A DNA stretch of 44,762 bases from Lachnospiraceae bacterium. Its GTDB lineage: Bacteria > Bacillota > Clostridia > Lachnospirales > Lachnospiraceae. The translations under genes and the position numbers were made by a program. The stretch covers positions 1 to 44,762 of the forward strand of contig JABUSY010000067.1 in the NCBI GenBank assembly GCA_021442455.1. The letters are read 5' to 3'. Positions 9,548 to 20,240 of the stretch are shown here, piece by piece (the first letter of the stretch is position 1; the number at the start of each line of letters is the position of its first letter). The notes under the pieces were generated by a model. The model made no database searches. It was not told where the DNA came from and saw only the letters and a list, made by a program, of their open reading frames with translations.

Positions 9548-11920
9548 ATGTTTCAAATAGAAAAAATAAACGATACAATTGCAGATTTACATTGGACAAA
9601 AATTTCGGAAGCGATTGGGAAAGCTTTTGAGGCTACGCAAAAGAAGGATGGTCATGATATGCTTAAGACGATTGCCATGCGAGTTGCGTCGGATTTTAAG
9701 CCAAAGATGAAAGAAGAGAAAGTACCAATAGAAAAAATACAAGATTTCGTAACAAACCTTCTGATTCAATGTGGGTACGGTGATGTAGCCAATGCGTATA
9801 TAGTTTTTGATCGGGAGCAACGAAAAAAGATGCACAATATGAAATACCCGATTTTGGATTATAAGAAAATTGTCAACAGCTATGTAAAAGTTGAAGATTG
9901 GCGCGTGAAGGAAAATTCAACAGTTACATATTCTGTGGGTGGATTGATTCTGAACAATTCTGGGGCGGTTACGGCTAATTATTGGCTTTCTGAAATTTAT
10001 GACGAAGAGATAGCAGCTGCGCACAAAAATGCGGATATTCACATTCACGATCTGTCCATGTTAAGCGGTTATTGTGCCGGATGGTCACTGAAGCAATTAA
10101 TTTCGGAAGGGTTGGGCGGTATTAATGGAAAAATTACTTCGTCTCCAGCAAAACATTTAAGTGTGCTCTGTAATCAGATGGTAAATTTTTTGGGAATTAT
10201 GCAGAATGAGTGGGCGGGAGCACAGGCATTTTCTTCCTTCGATACCTATTTGGCGCCTTTTGTTAAAGTGGATAAACTATCATATCTAGAAGTAAAGAAG
10301 TGTATAGAGTCCTTCATATATGGTGTAAATACTCCTAGTCGATGGGGAACTCAAGCTCCATTTTCCAATATCACTCTGGATTGGACGGTTCCGTCTGACT
10401 TGGCGGAGCTTCCAGCCATTGTAGGAGGAGCGAAAATGGATTTTCGTTATAAGGATTGTAAAAAAGAGATGGATATGATTAATAAAGCGTTTATCGAAAC
10501 GATGATTGAGGGTGACGCCAACGGAAGAGGATTTCAGTATCCGATACCTACTTATTCTATCACTTCCGATTTTGATTGGTCTGATACGGACAATAATCGC
10601 CTGTTGTTTGAGATGACGAGTAAATATGGTACTCCATATTTTTCTAACTATATTAATAGCGATATGTTACCTAGCGATGTACGTTCCATGTGTTGTCGTC
10701 TGCGTTTAGATCTTCGCGAGTTAAGAAAAAAGACGGGCGGTTTTTTCGGTTCAGGAGAAAGTACAGGATCTGTAGGTGTTGTGACAATCAACATGCCAAG
10801 AATTGCTTATTTGGCTCAGAATGAGAAAGACTTTTATCATCAGCTAGATCACATGATGAATATTTCTGCGCGTTCTCTGAAGGTAAAACGGGAAGTGATT
10901 ACGAAACTGTTAAATGAAGGTCTATATCCGTATACAAAGCGGTATTTAGGCACTTTTGAAAATCATTTTTCAACCATCGGTTTAATTGGTATGAATGAGG
11001 TAGGGTTGAATGCTAAATGGCTGGGCGGAAATATGTCAGATTTAAAAACTCAGCACTTTACCAAAGATGTGCTCAATCATATGCGCGAACGTCTCGTTAT
11101 ATATCAGGAAAAGTATGGAGATTTGTATAATCTGGAAGCTACACCTGCTGAGTCAACTACCTATCGCTTGGCAAAACATGACAGAGCTAAATGGCCGAAT
11201 ATTCGGACGGCTGGTAATGAGGGCGATACTTTGTACTATACAAACAGCTCCCATCTTCCAGTAGATTATACAGAAGATATCTTTGCGGCTTTGGATATTC
11301 AGGATGAGTTTCAAACTCTTTATACTTCGGGAAGTGTGTTTCATGCATTCTTGGGAGAAAAACTTCCGGATTGGAAATCAGCGGCAGCTCTTGTTAAAAA
11401 AATTGCTGAGAACTACAAACTACCTTATTATACTTTGTCACCCACTTATTCTGTATGTAAAGATCACGGCTATATTTCCGGAGAGCATTTTCATTGTCCG
11501 ACTTGTGGAAAGGTTGCTGAGGTTTATAGTAGGATCACCGGATATTACCGTCCAGTACAAAACTGGAACGACGGAAAAATCCAGGAATATAATAACAGGA
11601 CTGTATACAATCCGATCCAATCTGCATTAAAGACTGGGGGAAATTATAAGATTTCTAACGAAACTATTCAGAATAGTACAGAATCTTCCGAGGGCCATGC
11701 CGTGTATCTGTTCATCACTAATACTTGCCCCAATTGCAGTATTGCAAAAGAGATGCTGGAAGGTGAAGAATATGAAATCATTGATGCTGAGAGCAACCCA
11801 GTTTTGGTACAGAAATATGGAATTAAACAGGCTCCGACCTTGGTTGTAGTAGATGGAGGGAATACGACAAAATATGTCAATGCCTCTAATATACAGAGAT
11901 ACATGGACACTCATTCATAA
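9548..11920 (+). CDS. nrdD: anaerobic ribonucleoside-triphosphate reductase with fused glutaredoxin-like tail
   Basis: Class III glycyl-radical enzyme making deoxyribonucleotides for DNA synthesis without oxygen. The protein has 790 residues. About 1-95 is an ATP-cone allosteric domain, about 100-640 the barrel, then a zinc-binding segment (SVCKDHG and HCPTCGK) and the glycyl-radical motif RITGYYRPVQNWNDG with the radical Gly at 665. Residues about 700-790 form a glutaredoxin/thioredoxin-like domain with CPNC at 727-730 that could supply reducing power in cis; such fusions are known in Clostridia. Oddity: the usual VVKRDG at the start of the ATP-cone reads IEKIND, so nucleotide sensing may be impaired. 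The activase gene nrdG, often adjacent, is not seen downstream. Confidence 0.96.
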   Translation: MFQIEKINDTIADLHWTKISEAIGKAFEATQKKDGHDMLKTIAMRVASDFKPKMKEEKVPIEKIQDFVTNLLIQCGYGDVANAYIVFDREQRKKMHNMKYPILDYKKIVNSYVKVEDWRVKENSTVTYSVGGLILNNSGAVTANYWLSEIYDEEIAAAHKNADIHIHDLSMLSGYCAGWSLKQLISEGLGGINGKITSSPAKHLSVLCNQMVNFLGIMQNEWAGAQAFSSFDTYLAPFVKVDKLSYLEVKKCIESFIYGVNTPSRWGTQAPFSNITLDWTVPSDLAELPAIVGGAKMDFRYKDCKKEMDMINKAFIETMIEGDANGRGFQYPIPTYSITSDFDWSDTDNNRLLFEMTSKYGTPYFSNYINSDMLPSDVRSMCCRLRLDLRELRKKTGGFFGSGESTGSVGVVTINMPRIAYLAQNEKDFYHQLDHMMNISARSLKVKREVITKLLNEGLYPYTKRYLGTFENHFSTIGLIGMNEVGLNAKWLGGNMSDLKTQHFTKDVLNHMRERLVIYQEKYGDLYNLEATPAESTTYRLAKHDRAKWPNIRTAGNEGDTLYYTNSSHLPVDYTEDIFAALDIQDEFQTLYTSGSVFHAFLGEKLPDWKSAAALVKKIAENYKLPYYTLSPTYSVCKDHGYISGEHFHCPTCGKVAEVYSRITGYYRPVQNWNDGKIQEYNNRTVYNPIQSALKTGGNYKISNETIQNSTESSEGHAVYLFITNTCPNCSIAKEMLEGEEYEIIDAESNPVLVQKYGIKQAPTLVVVDGGNTTKYVNASNIQRYMDTHS

Positions 11921-11983
11921 TAGTTAGAAGGAAACGTTTTCAAATTATCATTTTCTAAAATTGACGAACTCTTGGATGCATCA

Positions 11984-12023
11984 GATAAGAAATCTTGCCT
12001 GGCGATTTCTTATCTGTTTTTTA
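11984..12023 (+). terminator. intrinsic terminator after nrdD
   Basis: Perfect 11-bp stem GATAAGAAATC/GATTTCTTATC (11984-11994 with 12004-12014), 9-nt loop, then TGTTTTTT. Strong. It shows that nrdD ends its transcription unit without nrdG. Confidence 0.92.
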
Positions 12024-15000
12024 CCCATGGTGTTATTCTGAGTTACAGAAAAGAGAAAAATGTTATAGAACTGAAAATAAATTTTTAATTTGTGTGCAGG
12101 GCGGATGGCAAGTGAAGAATGGAGGATACTGTTCATTTTTTCAAAACACGACTTACCGTTATGAAGTTAGTAAAGAACTGGGTGCTTTGTGTCATACATA
12201 TGAGAAAAGAAAAGAGAGATATTTTTTTATACTCAGCTGCAGAAGTTTACTTAATATATGGTGATTTTCAAAATTTGTTCCCTGGCAAAAGGACCTGCGG
12301 CGATGTTCTTATATCCTATAAGTAGATTGCTATGCTGATTGCTTTAATTGATATCTGCGCAACGGGAGATGATAATACGATTTTCAATGGCAAATGCTGT
12401 GGAGGAATTTACAATGATCCTGGGATGTTTTGGATTGAAAGTGACTTTGGTACATACTGATATTCGGAAGAAAATTTTTTGTTGGTGAAGAAAGTCTTGA
12501 TTTTCTTGTAAAAAAGTTAGTCGCTTGTGCAGGCTTAGGACACCGAAGGAGAAAGAGCTGTTGGCAAGAACGGAGATCCTAGTGGATATGGCCTTTGCGA
12601 AAATTCTGAAGAGTGTGCGGTTTGATATGAATAAGCTGCAATGTCAGATGAAAAAATATGGCGTTTCATGGTTGTCTTTGATACGAGCGTCGTCTCTGGA
12701 AAAACTTCCTATATTCCATATACGATTGTATCGTTACAAAGCTGGAGTATGACGATTTTATTATTATGGATTTTGGCTGAAGGTATGATGTTGTTGATTC
12801 ATGCAGATTTCAGATTTTCTCGGATGACAATATTGTATTGGAAGTTGGTATGCCTGAGAGACAGTACAGCTGGGGATCTATATGCCTAAATTTGCTGATA
12901 TCTGGATAGCAAATTTGGTTATTGTGAAAGAAGACAGCTTTTGGAATCTGACAAAATTTTTCAAAGAACTGAACGGAGTTATTTATATCACTGCTGTGCG
13001 GGTATACAATAGCGCGTTTCGCAATGGTAAAAATTCGAACGATTCGATTATGGAAGCAAAATGGAAGAAAATAGTACATTGGTTTGAGATTTATGAGAGG
13101 AAAATATTGCATTTTAGCTGCTGCAAGATGGTAATATGAGTAATATTGAAAAGCTGTGATTCCGGATTTTTTTCGATAAAATAAAAGTGATGAAGTACAT
13201 AGGAGGTTTTCACAATTTTTGATTGACCATTAATGAGGTATATGTAAGCGTAGTCGAATGCATCTACATAATCAGAAGGTATAATGATCTTAGAGAATAT
13301 TATAAAAATTGTACAGGAAAAATCATCGTGATCAATCATATTTTCGCATTTGTCGTTAGGAAAAGTGAAAGTTTTCAAAATATGCGAAGAAAATGCGTTG
13401 CTGATGCGTTATTAGATCTGATATTCTATTATTTTCAATTCCTGGAATATATTGTTGAGCAATATTGGGAAGCGATGTTTGACGTTACTGAGATGCCTTT
13501 TGCTATTTATAGCCTTTCTGAGACAATATAGTTTCCTTTTTTCATATACCTATTCAATACAATGAGTACTTCATAAAGTGATTGAAGTGAAGAATTTTTT
13601 AATTCTTATATAGTGAAGATTTAGTGATGCTTAACGAGTTGAATGAATAGTTTATTTCGGTTTGATGAATGAATATTTCAGCAGGAGATAGATTTTCTTT
13701 TTGATAATAGTTTGAAGAATATCCATATTGGGAACGCCAGGAAAATCTTACGGCGTTAGAAATACGTTATATTTGAAAATTGTAAAGGAATTTTACGAAA
13801 AGACTCAGTATAGATCAAGAATGTGTCCGATGGATAAAATTATAAGTCTATCTCTGGATGTAATACTTCAAAATTTCCTCAGGTTTTATCATTCGAACTG
13901 CAAGTATCCTCAAATTTTGACAAGCTCTGTATCGGATTTGGAATGAAGGAGCCGATTGTTGGCTATCTGATGAAGAGTCTCGTTGTCTGAAAAAGTTTCT
14001 GTCATAGAGGGCGTTTGTTTCTGCAGTATGAACTCTGACATTGATGTTACAGCAGATTCGTTTCATGTATAGATGGATTTTGTCATCAAGAACAGCTTGT
14101 AGATTAAGTTTCTGCCCTATAAAAGAAATAAAAGCAAAGGTTGAAAGAGGAAAGCTTGGAGATACCAGGAGGACTTTTCTAATTAGAGCGAGATAAGCTC
14201 ATCGGTGAATAGTCGCCATCTGGAATGTATCTTCAATTTATGGTATGGTAAAGTTATAAAGAAAAATTGATAGAACTTCGTCTAGAAGTAAGCATAAATA
14301 TTCTGAATTTAACGAATATTAATATTGTAAAAATTAGTTGGTAGAATTATAGTGAGATAGATACTTTCAGTGCCTTTGTTAAAAGTTCTACAGGAATGAC
14401 GTCGACGAAGATACGAGAAATGAAAAAGACACGTTTCGAGATTTGGAATGAAAGTAAGGTTGTTTTTTTGAAAACGTTTTCAATGATTACTGTGATAATA
14501 ATATTTTTGTCCAGCGAGACACTTCGATTGTTTTTCATAGGATAACCTGTTTAAAGAAAGTATCCAAGAATTTGGTCAAAGTTTTTTATGTGGGTCGATT
14601 TCATTATGACATTGGATGAAAGAAAAAGGAATTTATTATCGATATGTATTCATTTGCTCATTTCTCATTCAAGAATAAGTTATGGAAAATTGAAATAAAT
14701 GTTTTTTTATCACGATGATTACGGTTATTGCCATTTAATTTACAGGCGCGTGTTGGAAAAACTAGGATCTATTTGGATTATGGATGGTGTAGGATCATAC
14801 AGCTTGTTGTTTAACGATCATCGGCTATTTAGGATATTGGAAAAGATTAACAACGGACTACAAGAAAAACAAGATCATTGTAATACTAAAAAGAAATGAA
14901 CTGGTAAGATGTTTCAAAATTAATATTATGAACAATATTTCGACAGAAATTTTGCTATGTGTGGTCGTAAATTGTGTGTGGCTGGATATGTGGAATACGT

Positions 15001-17159
15001 AGCTATAAAATTAACATCCAGGTGAATAAAGACAGGCTGAAAGTTAAAATTCAAAGAATCGAGGTGATTGTCAGAATTTTGAGCAAGAGTTTATTCTAAT
15101 CTAATAAGGTTTTTTTGGATGGATAACTTTTGGTGAGATAGTACTTGCATGTGATACGTTATTAGGATGCAAAAGAATATAATACGAAATTCAAATCGAT
15201 TCATAATCGGAGTTTGGACAGATGGCAATTCTGATGGCATGTATTTGGTATGTTGGATTAGGGAATAGAAGTTGACGATCATTCAAATCGAAAATGTTGT
15301 GGTGATGAAGGCTTTAGATAAAATCGAAGCATTGGAGGAAATTGATAGGCTGTTTTCTGAGCCTGTAAATTTTTTACAATCAGTTAGATGATCGGAGAAT
15401 ATCTGCCATGAAAAAACAGGTTTTGTAAGTGGCCAAGGTTTATGGCAAAGTATGCCGAAACGCAATGAAGAACGAAAAATACGAAAAATATGGATATGAT
15501 TAAAAAACAAAAGCTTTTCAAGCGAAGGTAAGGTAGTAATTTAGGACTGAAATCTTGAGCTGTATACCCATGATTTTTCTTGTGAGATTTTCCACTGTAT
15601 GGCGGGGTATGAAGATACTGACTGGAGATATGGTATTCAACATGAAAATGTCATCGAATGCCAAAGACAAGATGATGTCTGAAGAGCTGAGTGCTGTCTA
15701 TATCATGAGATATAGGTAAAGGGTGTTGGGTTTAAGTATTAATTGGCAATTGAGGTTATATCATGTTGAAAGATGTCCCAGTAAAAAAAGATTGTAATAT
15801 TTAGATAGTATTTTTGTGCGGATTTTGTCATCAAAAAATGATTCATAGCTAATCATGTATTGATGATGGCCGGCGTTATCGGGATGTCCATACTACAGTT
15901 CTTCTTTGATATAATGGCCATTTTAATTTTGGATTTGAATTTGCGCTAATTTCCTATCTATCGGAGGGCGGACAACGTATAAGATGTTTCATTAGTGAAA
16001 ACATTTGAGCAAGCTGATTTTATTGAAACTGATCCTGCTCAGGATTCAGACGTTTTTCGTTATGAGGTGTCCTTCTTCATGCTGGACAGTATAAATACTG
16101 TGAAAATCGTACGAAGTAAAATCTGTTGCACTAGTACAGAAATTTATGCTTGGCAGGCTACCTATAGTGGTTTTGTTTGCATTTTGTTTGCAGCTTAGTA
16201 ATGAAAATGTTTTCAGTGGTCAGATATCGATGTAATCTTTAGGAAAACTGTAATGTAATGACCAGCTTATTATAATAATCGCTTTGATAATAGCTATTGT
16301 AGTGGCTTTGATGAGTCTGTTACTTGATATTTTGACCAGAGTTTTTAATCAACGTGATAACTAAGAGTGAGAAGAGGAAAACTATGACTATATATGCGTA
16401 GCAAGCTTTAATCGGAGATTAGATAAAATACACTAACTAGAAGAGTTCTTGTGTTTAAAAGTAGAAGAAAAGAAGCAGTCTGGCAAGTTTAAAAGAAACA
16501 GGTTGGTTGGCATTGTTTTAATTATATTTTGGCATTATTGTTAATTTCGAAACAGTTAACCTTTGAATATTTTGTAGTTTTTGTTACTATAGTACTGTTT
16601 TGGTAAGGAGAAGGCTATGATTTATTCGTCTGTTGTTTATACAGTATTGATCACTGATAAAGATACGTTGAGCGAAGTTTCAGTTGGTATTTTTTGGTTA
16701 CAAGGGCGGATTGGTTTGATAAAATGAGCATGCATTTATCTGAAATTTTCATAAGGAATATTATATAATAGAATAGCGATATTTGGGAACTGCAGATAGT
16801 TTGCTGAAACTGATATCGATAACCAGCCTTCGATGGCGTGTAGTGTTTTTGTGTATTGTGTATGGAGGGGAAAGAGAGTTTTTCGGATATCTTTGATCGG
16901 ATTAGTGGGGATGGTTTGTGCATAGCTTTTTTATATGCGTCTCATGGAGTGTATATCGGATCAGTAGTTTTATATGCTAAAATTATTCCTGAGCGACATT
17001 GATTATGCCGTTTTCAAAATTTTTTCTGAAGCAAATATAACCTTCTGGAAGATTTAGTTAGGTTCTATCTTTTTTCCAAGAGTGAACCTTTATTTAGCAA
17101 ACGGAAATTCCATATCTCTGTTCGTTATTAAAGTATAAGGAAAATCCTACCGTTAAGGC
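12024..17159. other. 5.1-kb gene-free decayed region
   Basis: No frame longer than about 100 codons and no start-plus-RBS combination I trust. Protein-like fragments occur mainly on the plus strand in shifting frames: DDNTIFNGKCCGGIYND near 12370; DDNIVLEVGMPERQYSWG near 12825; EKLGSIWIMDGVGSYSLLF near 14760; KALDKIEALEEIDRLFSEP near 15305; MAGVIGMSILQFFFDIMAIL near 15870; DPAQDSDVFRYEVSFFML near 16030, followed by hydrophobic stretches at 16260-16350 and 16500-16600. I can assign none of these to a family with confidence. The pattern of codon-like fragments broken by stops suggests a run of several pseudogenes. Confidence 0.6.
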
Positions 17160-17188
17160 TTGACTTTTTTCGTGTTTATCTTTATTAT
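17160..17188 (+). promoter_or_regulatory. glyA promoter
   Basis: TTGACT at 17160-17165, a 17-nt spacer, TATTAT at 17183-17188. The predicted start is near 17195, leaving a leader of about 48 nt, too short for a riboswitch. The two boxes and the spacing are identical to those upstream of infC. Confidence 0.82.
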
Positions 17189-17242
17189 AGTAAAAAGCTA
17201 TATTTATATGAGAAGTATAAAAATGAGGAGAAAGAAATTACA

Positions 17243-18481
17243 ATGTATTCATTGGATGAAGTGAGAGTGGTTGATCCGGAAATTGCCGCATTAATTATGG
17301 CGGAGTTGGAACGTCAGAACAGTCATATTGAATTGATTGCATCAGAGAATTGGGTCTCAAAAGCGGTTATGGCAGCTATGGGAAGTCCTCTTACAAATAA
17401 ATATGCAGAAGGATATCCGAGAAAAAGATTTTATGGAGGATGTCAGTGTGTAGATGAAGTGGAGGTTTTAGCTATAGAGCGTGCCAAGAAGGTTTTTGGG
17501 TGTACTTATGCCAATGTGCAGCCTCATTCTGGTGCTCAGGCGAACATGGCAGTCTTTTTCGCCCTGCTTCAGCCAGGCGATACCGTGATGGGTATGAACC
17601 TTTTGGAAGGCGGTCATTTATCGCACGGAAGCCCGGTAAATTTTTCCGGCGCCTATTTTAAAATTGTACCATATGGGGTTAATGCGGAGGGGTTTATTGA
17701 TTACGGTGAGGTAGAGCGTCTTGCAAAGGAATGCCGGCCGAAGATGATTGTAGCAGGCGCCAGCGCGTATGCTAGAATGATTGATTTCAAACATTTTCGT
17801 GAGATAGCGGATGAAGTGGGCGCATATCTTATGGTGGATATTGCGCATATTGCAGGACTCGTGGCTACCGGGCAGCATCCCAGCCCAATTCCCTATGCAC
17901 ATGTGACTACGACGACCACACATAAAACGCTAAAAGGTCCAAGAGGCGGTTTGATATTGTCTAGTGAGGAATTCGCGAATGAACACAAGCTGAATAAGGC
18001 AATCTTTCCGGGAATCCAAGGAGGGCCGTTAATGCATGTGATCGCTTCCAAGGCGGTTTGTTTTCAGGAAGTATTGAGTCCTGAGTTTCAGGAATATGGG
18101 AAAAAGGTTGTGATGAATGCCAAAGCGCTCTGTAAAGGGTTGATCAGTCGAGACATTCCAGTGGTATCTGGAGGAACGGATAATCACTTGATGTTATTGA
18201 ATTTGTTGCTTATCGGAAAGACAGGGAAAGAAGTAGAGAGTCTTCTGGACAGCGTGAATATTACAGCTAATAAGAACACAATTCCTAACGATCCACAATC
18301 ACCTTTTGTAACCAGTGGCCTGCGTCTTGGAAGCCCGGCTGTTACCTCCCGGGGGATGAATGAGCAGGATATGGATTTGATCGCGGACACTATAGCCATA
18401 ATGTTACAGGATCCGAAGAAGAATATGGGACAGGCAAAAGAAAATGTAAAATTACTCACAGATAAATATCCGTTGATATAA
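17243..18481 (+). CDS. glyA: serine hydroxymethyltransferase
   Basis: PLP enzyme converting serine and tetrahydrofolate to glycine and methylene-tetrahydrofolate, the main source of one-carbon units. The protein has 412 residues, typical for bacteria. Motifs in order: [11 protein letters not shown] near the N-terminus, [25 protein letters not shown], and the PLP-lysine segment [14 protein letters not shown] with Lys228 as Schiff-base residue. AGGAGAAAG precedes the ATG. It is a single-gene unit with its own promoter. It could feed formyl-tetrahydrofolate needed by the AICAR formyltransferase encoded 3 kb downstream. Confidence 0.98.
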   Translation: MYSLDEVRVVDPEIAALIMAELERQNSHIELIASENWVSKAVMAAMGSPLTNKYAEGYPRKRFYGGCQCVDEVEVLAIERAKKVFGCTYANVQPHSGAQANMAVFFALLQPGDTVMGMNLLEGGHLSHGSPVNFSGAYFKIVPYGVNAEGFIDYGEVERLAKECRPKMIVAGASAYARMIDFKHFREIADEVGAYLMVDIAHIAGLVATGQHPSPIPYAHVTTTTTHKTLKGPRGGLILSSEEFANEHKLNKAIFPGIQGGPLMHVIASKAVCFQEVLSPEFQEYGKKVVMNAKALCKGLISRDIPVVSGGTDNHLMLLNLLLIGKTGKEVESLLDSVNITANKNTIPNDPQSPFVTSGLRLGSPAVTSRGMNEQDMDLIADTIAIMLQDPKKNMGQAKENVKLLTDKYPLI

Positions 18482-18733
18482 GAAAAATGAAGAGAAAACT
18501 GTCCAGACTTGAGAACTATTATGTTCAAAATATATAAATGTAGTTAGAGTGTATTCTTAAGATTGTTAAGTTGGTATAGCGGGATAGGTAGAGTGAATCC
18601 AGGACGGTTTTTTGCAGCAATGCCTAAGAAAAAGCAAGAGGGGTTGTTTGTATATTTTAAGTCATACGATTATTTTGCCATAAGATGATCGGAGAATCAA
18701 AATACGGTATTTATATAACAGAGGTGTATAGGG
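18482..18733. other. spacer between glyA and its terminator
   Basis: About 250 bp with stops in all frames and no recognised motif. It may be a long 3' untranslated region or the remains of a small gene that once followed glyA. Confidence 0.4.
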
Positions 18734-18777
18734 AAAAGCCTCCGAGTTGAAAAGAATTTCAAGCTCGGAGGCTTTTA
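18734..18777 (+). terminator. strong terminator hairpin
   Basis: A 13-bp perfect stem AAAAGCCTCCGAG/CTCGGAGGCTTTT (18734-18746 with 18764-18776), with an additional inner helix TTGAAA/TTTCAA, ending in a T-tract. The A-tract on the 5' side makes it potentially active in both directions. Confidence 0.92.
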
Positions 18778-19345
18778 ATAAAATCATTTTCCAATAGTGT
18801 GAGTTGCAGATATAGCTACCGTCTATGGCTATACTCAGTTCTATGAGCTAAAGAAAGTGATGGGAGGTCATGTGATGTGCTTTACATTGGCTAGTTGTTA
18901 CAGATGAAGTGTATTTACGGGTAAAAATAAGTTTAGCAATGTCCGACTAAAGGCTGATAGGATATAGCGCATTATATTTAATTCGGATACTGTACTAGCT
19001 GAAAAAACTGATTTATTCATAACGTCAATATGGTCGAAGTTTTGGTAATTATGCTGAGATTGTTGTCATTATTATGATTTCCCATGACGATTAGGCTCAT
19101 TATGAATTCGAAGGTGTCAATAGAACCGATGCTTTTCCGGATCATATGATCTGCCTAACAGAGTTAATTGCTGTGTTATCATTGGCTATGCCGAGGATAG
19201 CGATTTGCATTTTTTCTTCGAGCAGAAATTATCTTTTATTCTCACTATACAGGAATACAGGGTATAAACATGAAGTCAATATGTTTTTAAATATAAATCG
19301 ACGGCTTTTGTCCGGAAAGAAGAATAATATAGAAGAAAAATCTTG
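18778..19345. other. decayed DNA before the IMP genes
   Basis: No intact gene. Plus-strand fragments such as GKNKFSNVRLKADRI, VLAEKTDLFIT and HYEFEGVNRTDAFPDHMICL (19099 onward) look protein-derived but occur in different frames separated by stops. I cannot assign a family. Confidence 0.5.
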
Positions 19346-19374
19346 TTGACATTTTTAAAAGAAGATGTTAATGT
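19346..19374 (+). promoter_or_regulatory. promoter of the IMP-synthesis gene pair
   Basis: TTGACA at 19346-19351, a 17-nt spacer, TAATGT at 19369-19374 with an upstream TGT giving an extended -10. It would leave a leader of about 134 nt before the IMP cyclohydrolase gene. I looked for a purine riboswitch core in that leader and did not find one. Confidence 0.6.
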
Positions 19375-19514
19375 AAAGGCGGGTTATACAGACGATAGAA
19401 GTGAAATTAATCATAGAAAGTATAATGTTTTAAGGCCGATCATCTGGGCATATCTGCTTGGAATGTGTAAGGTCTTTTTTAAATTATTAGCATACGAGAA
19501 AAGGAGAAAAATTC

Positions 19515-20228
19515 ATGACAATATTATCCCTGGAACAAGATCTAAAGAATAATTCTTATCCCGGAAGAGGCATTGTGATTGGACGGTCTGGGGATGGGAA
19601 ATCAGCTATAACAGCTTATTTTATTATGGGAAGAAGTGCAAACAGTAGAAATCGTGTATTTGTGCAAGATGGTGAGGGAATCCGTACGCAGGCATTTAAC
19701 TCCTCGAAGCTGACAGATCCGAGTCTAATTATTTATACGCCGGTACGTGTTTTGGGTAATAAGACAATTGTCACGAATGGGGATCAGACAAATACGATTT
19801 ATGAGGGGATGACTCAACAGTTGACCTTTGAACAATCTCTGTGCACTCGTAAATTTGAACCTGACGCTCCCAATTATACGCCGAGGATTTCTGGCATTTT
19901 GTATGTGGAGAATGAAACTTTTAGCTATGCTCTGTCGATTTTGAAGAGCAATCACGGTAATCCAAGACAGTGCAATCGCTTTACCTTCGAATATAATGAT
20001 TGTGTGGCAGGGGAAGGACATTTTATCCATACTTATATGCATGACGGTAACCCGCTGCCAAGCTTTGAGGGCGAGCCGAAGCTAGTGAATATTCTTGATG
20101 AGATCGGTTCTTTTACAGATATGCTGTGGGGTAGTTTGAATGAAGAGAACAAAGTCTCTCTTTTTGTTCGTCGTATTGATATCGCAACTGGTAAATATGA
20201 AACTAGAATTGTTAATAAAAATTGTTGA
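19515..20228 (+). CDS. IMP cyclohydrolase (PurO-like)
   Basis: Closes the purine ring, converting FAICAR to IMP, the last step of de novo purine synthesis. The protein has 237 residues and resembles the archaeal-type PurO/IMP cyclohydrolase-like family used in some Clostridia rather than the N-terminal domain of bifunctional PurH. The N-terminal segment SYPGRGIVIGRSGDGKSAITAYFIMGRS without a Walker context (shown here in full only as a landmark at residues 12-39), followed by TIYEGM and NYTPRISG, is characteristic. AAAGGAG precedes the ATG. The formyltransferase gene follows 12 bp downstream, so the two final steps are co-transcribed. Confidence 0.85.
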   Translation: MTILSLEQDLKNNSYPGRGIVIGRSGDGKSAITAYFIMGRSANSRNRVFVQDGEGIRTQAFNSSKLTDPSLIIYTPVRVLGNKTIVTNGDQTNTIYEGMTQQLTFEQSLCTRKFEPDAPNYTPRISGILYVENETFSYALSILKSNHGNPRQCNRFTFEYNDCVAGEGHFIHTYMHDGNPLPSFEGEPKLVNILDEIGSFTDMLWGSLNEENKVSLFVRRIDIATGKYETRIVNKNC

Positions 20229-20240
20229 GGAGGAATTTTC

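Noticed and set aside
9375-9560. 61-codon frame before nrdD
   Set aside because: Contains the nrdD promoter and overlaps the nrdD start; at most the tail of the hflX relic.
19375-19514. Purine riboswitch upstream of the IMP genes
   Set aside because: The leader has suitable length, but I saw no purine-aptamer core and no terminator hairpin.
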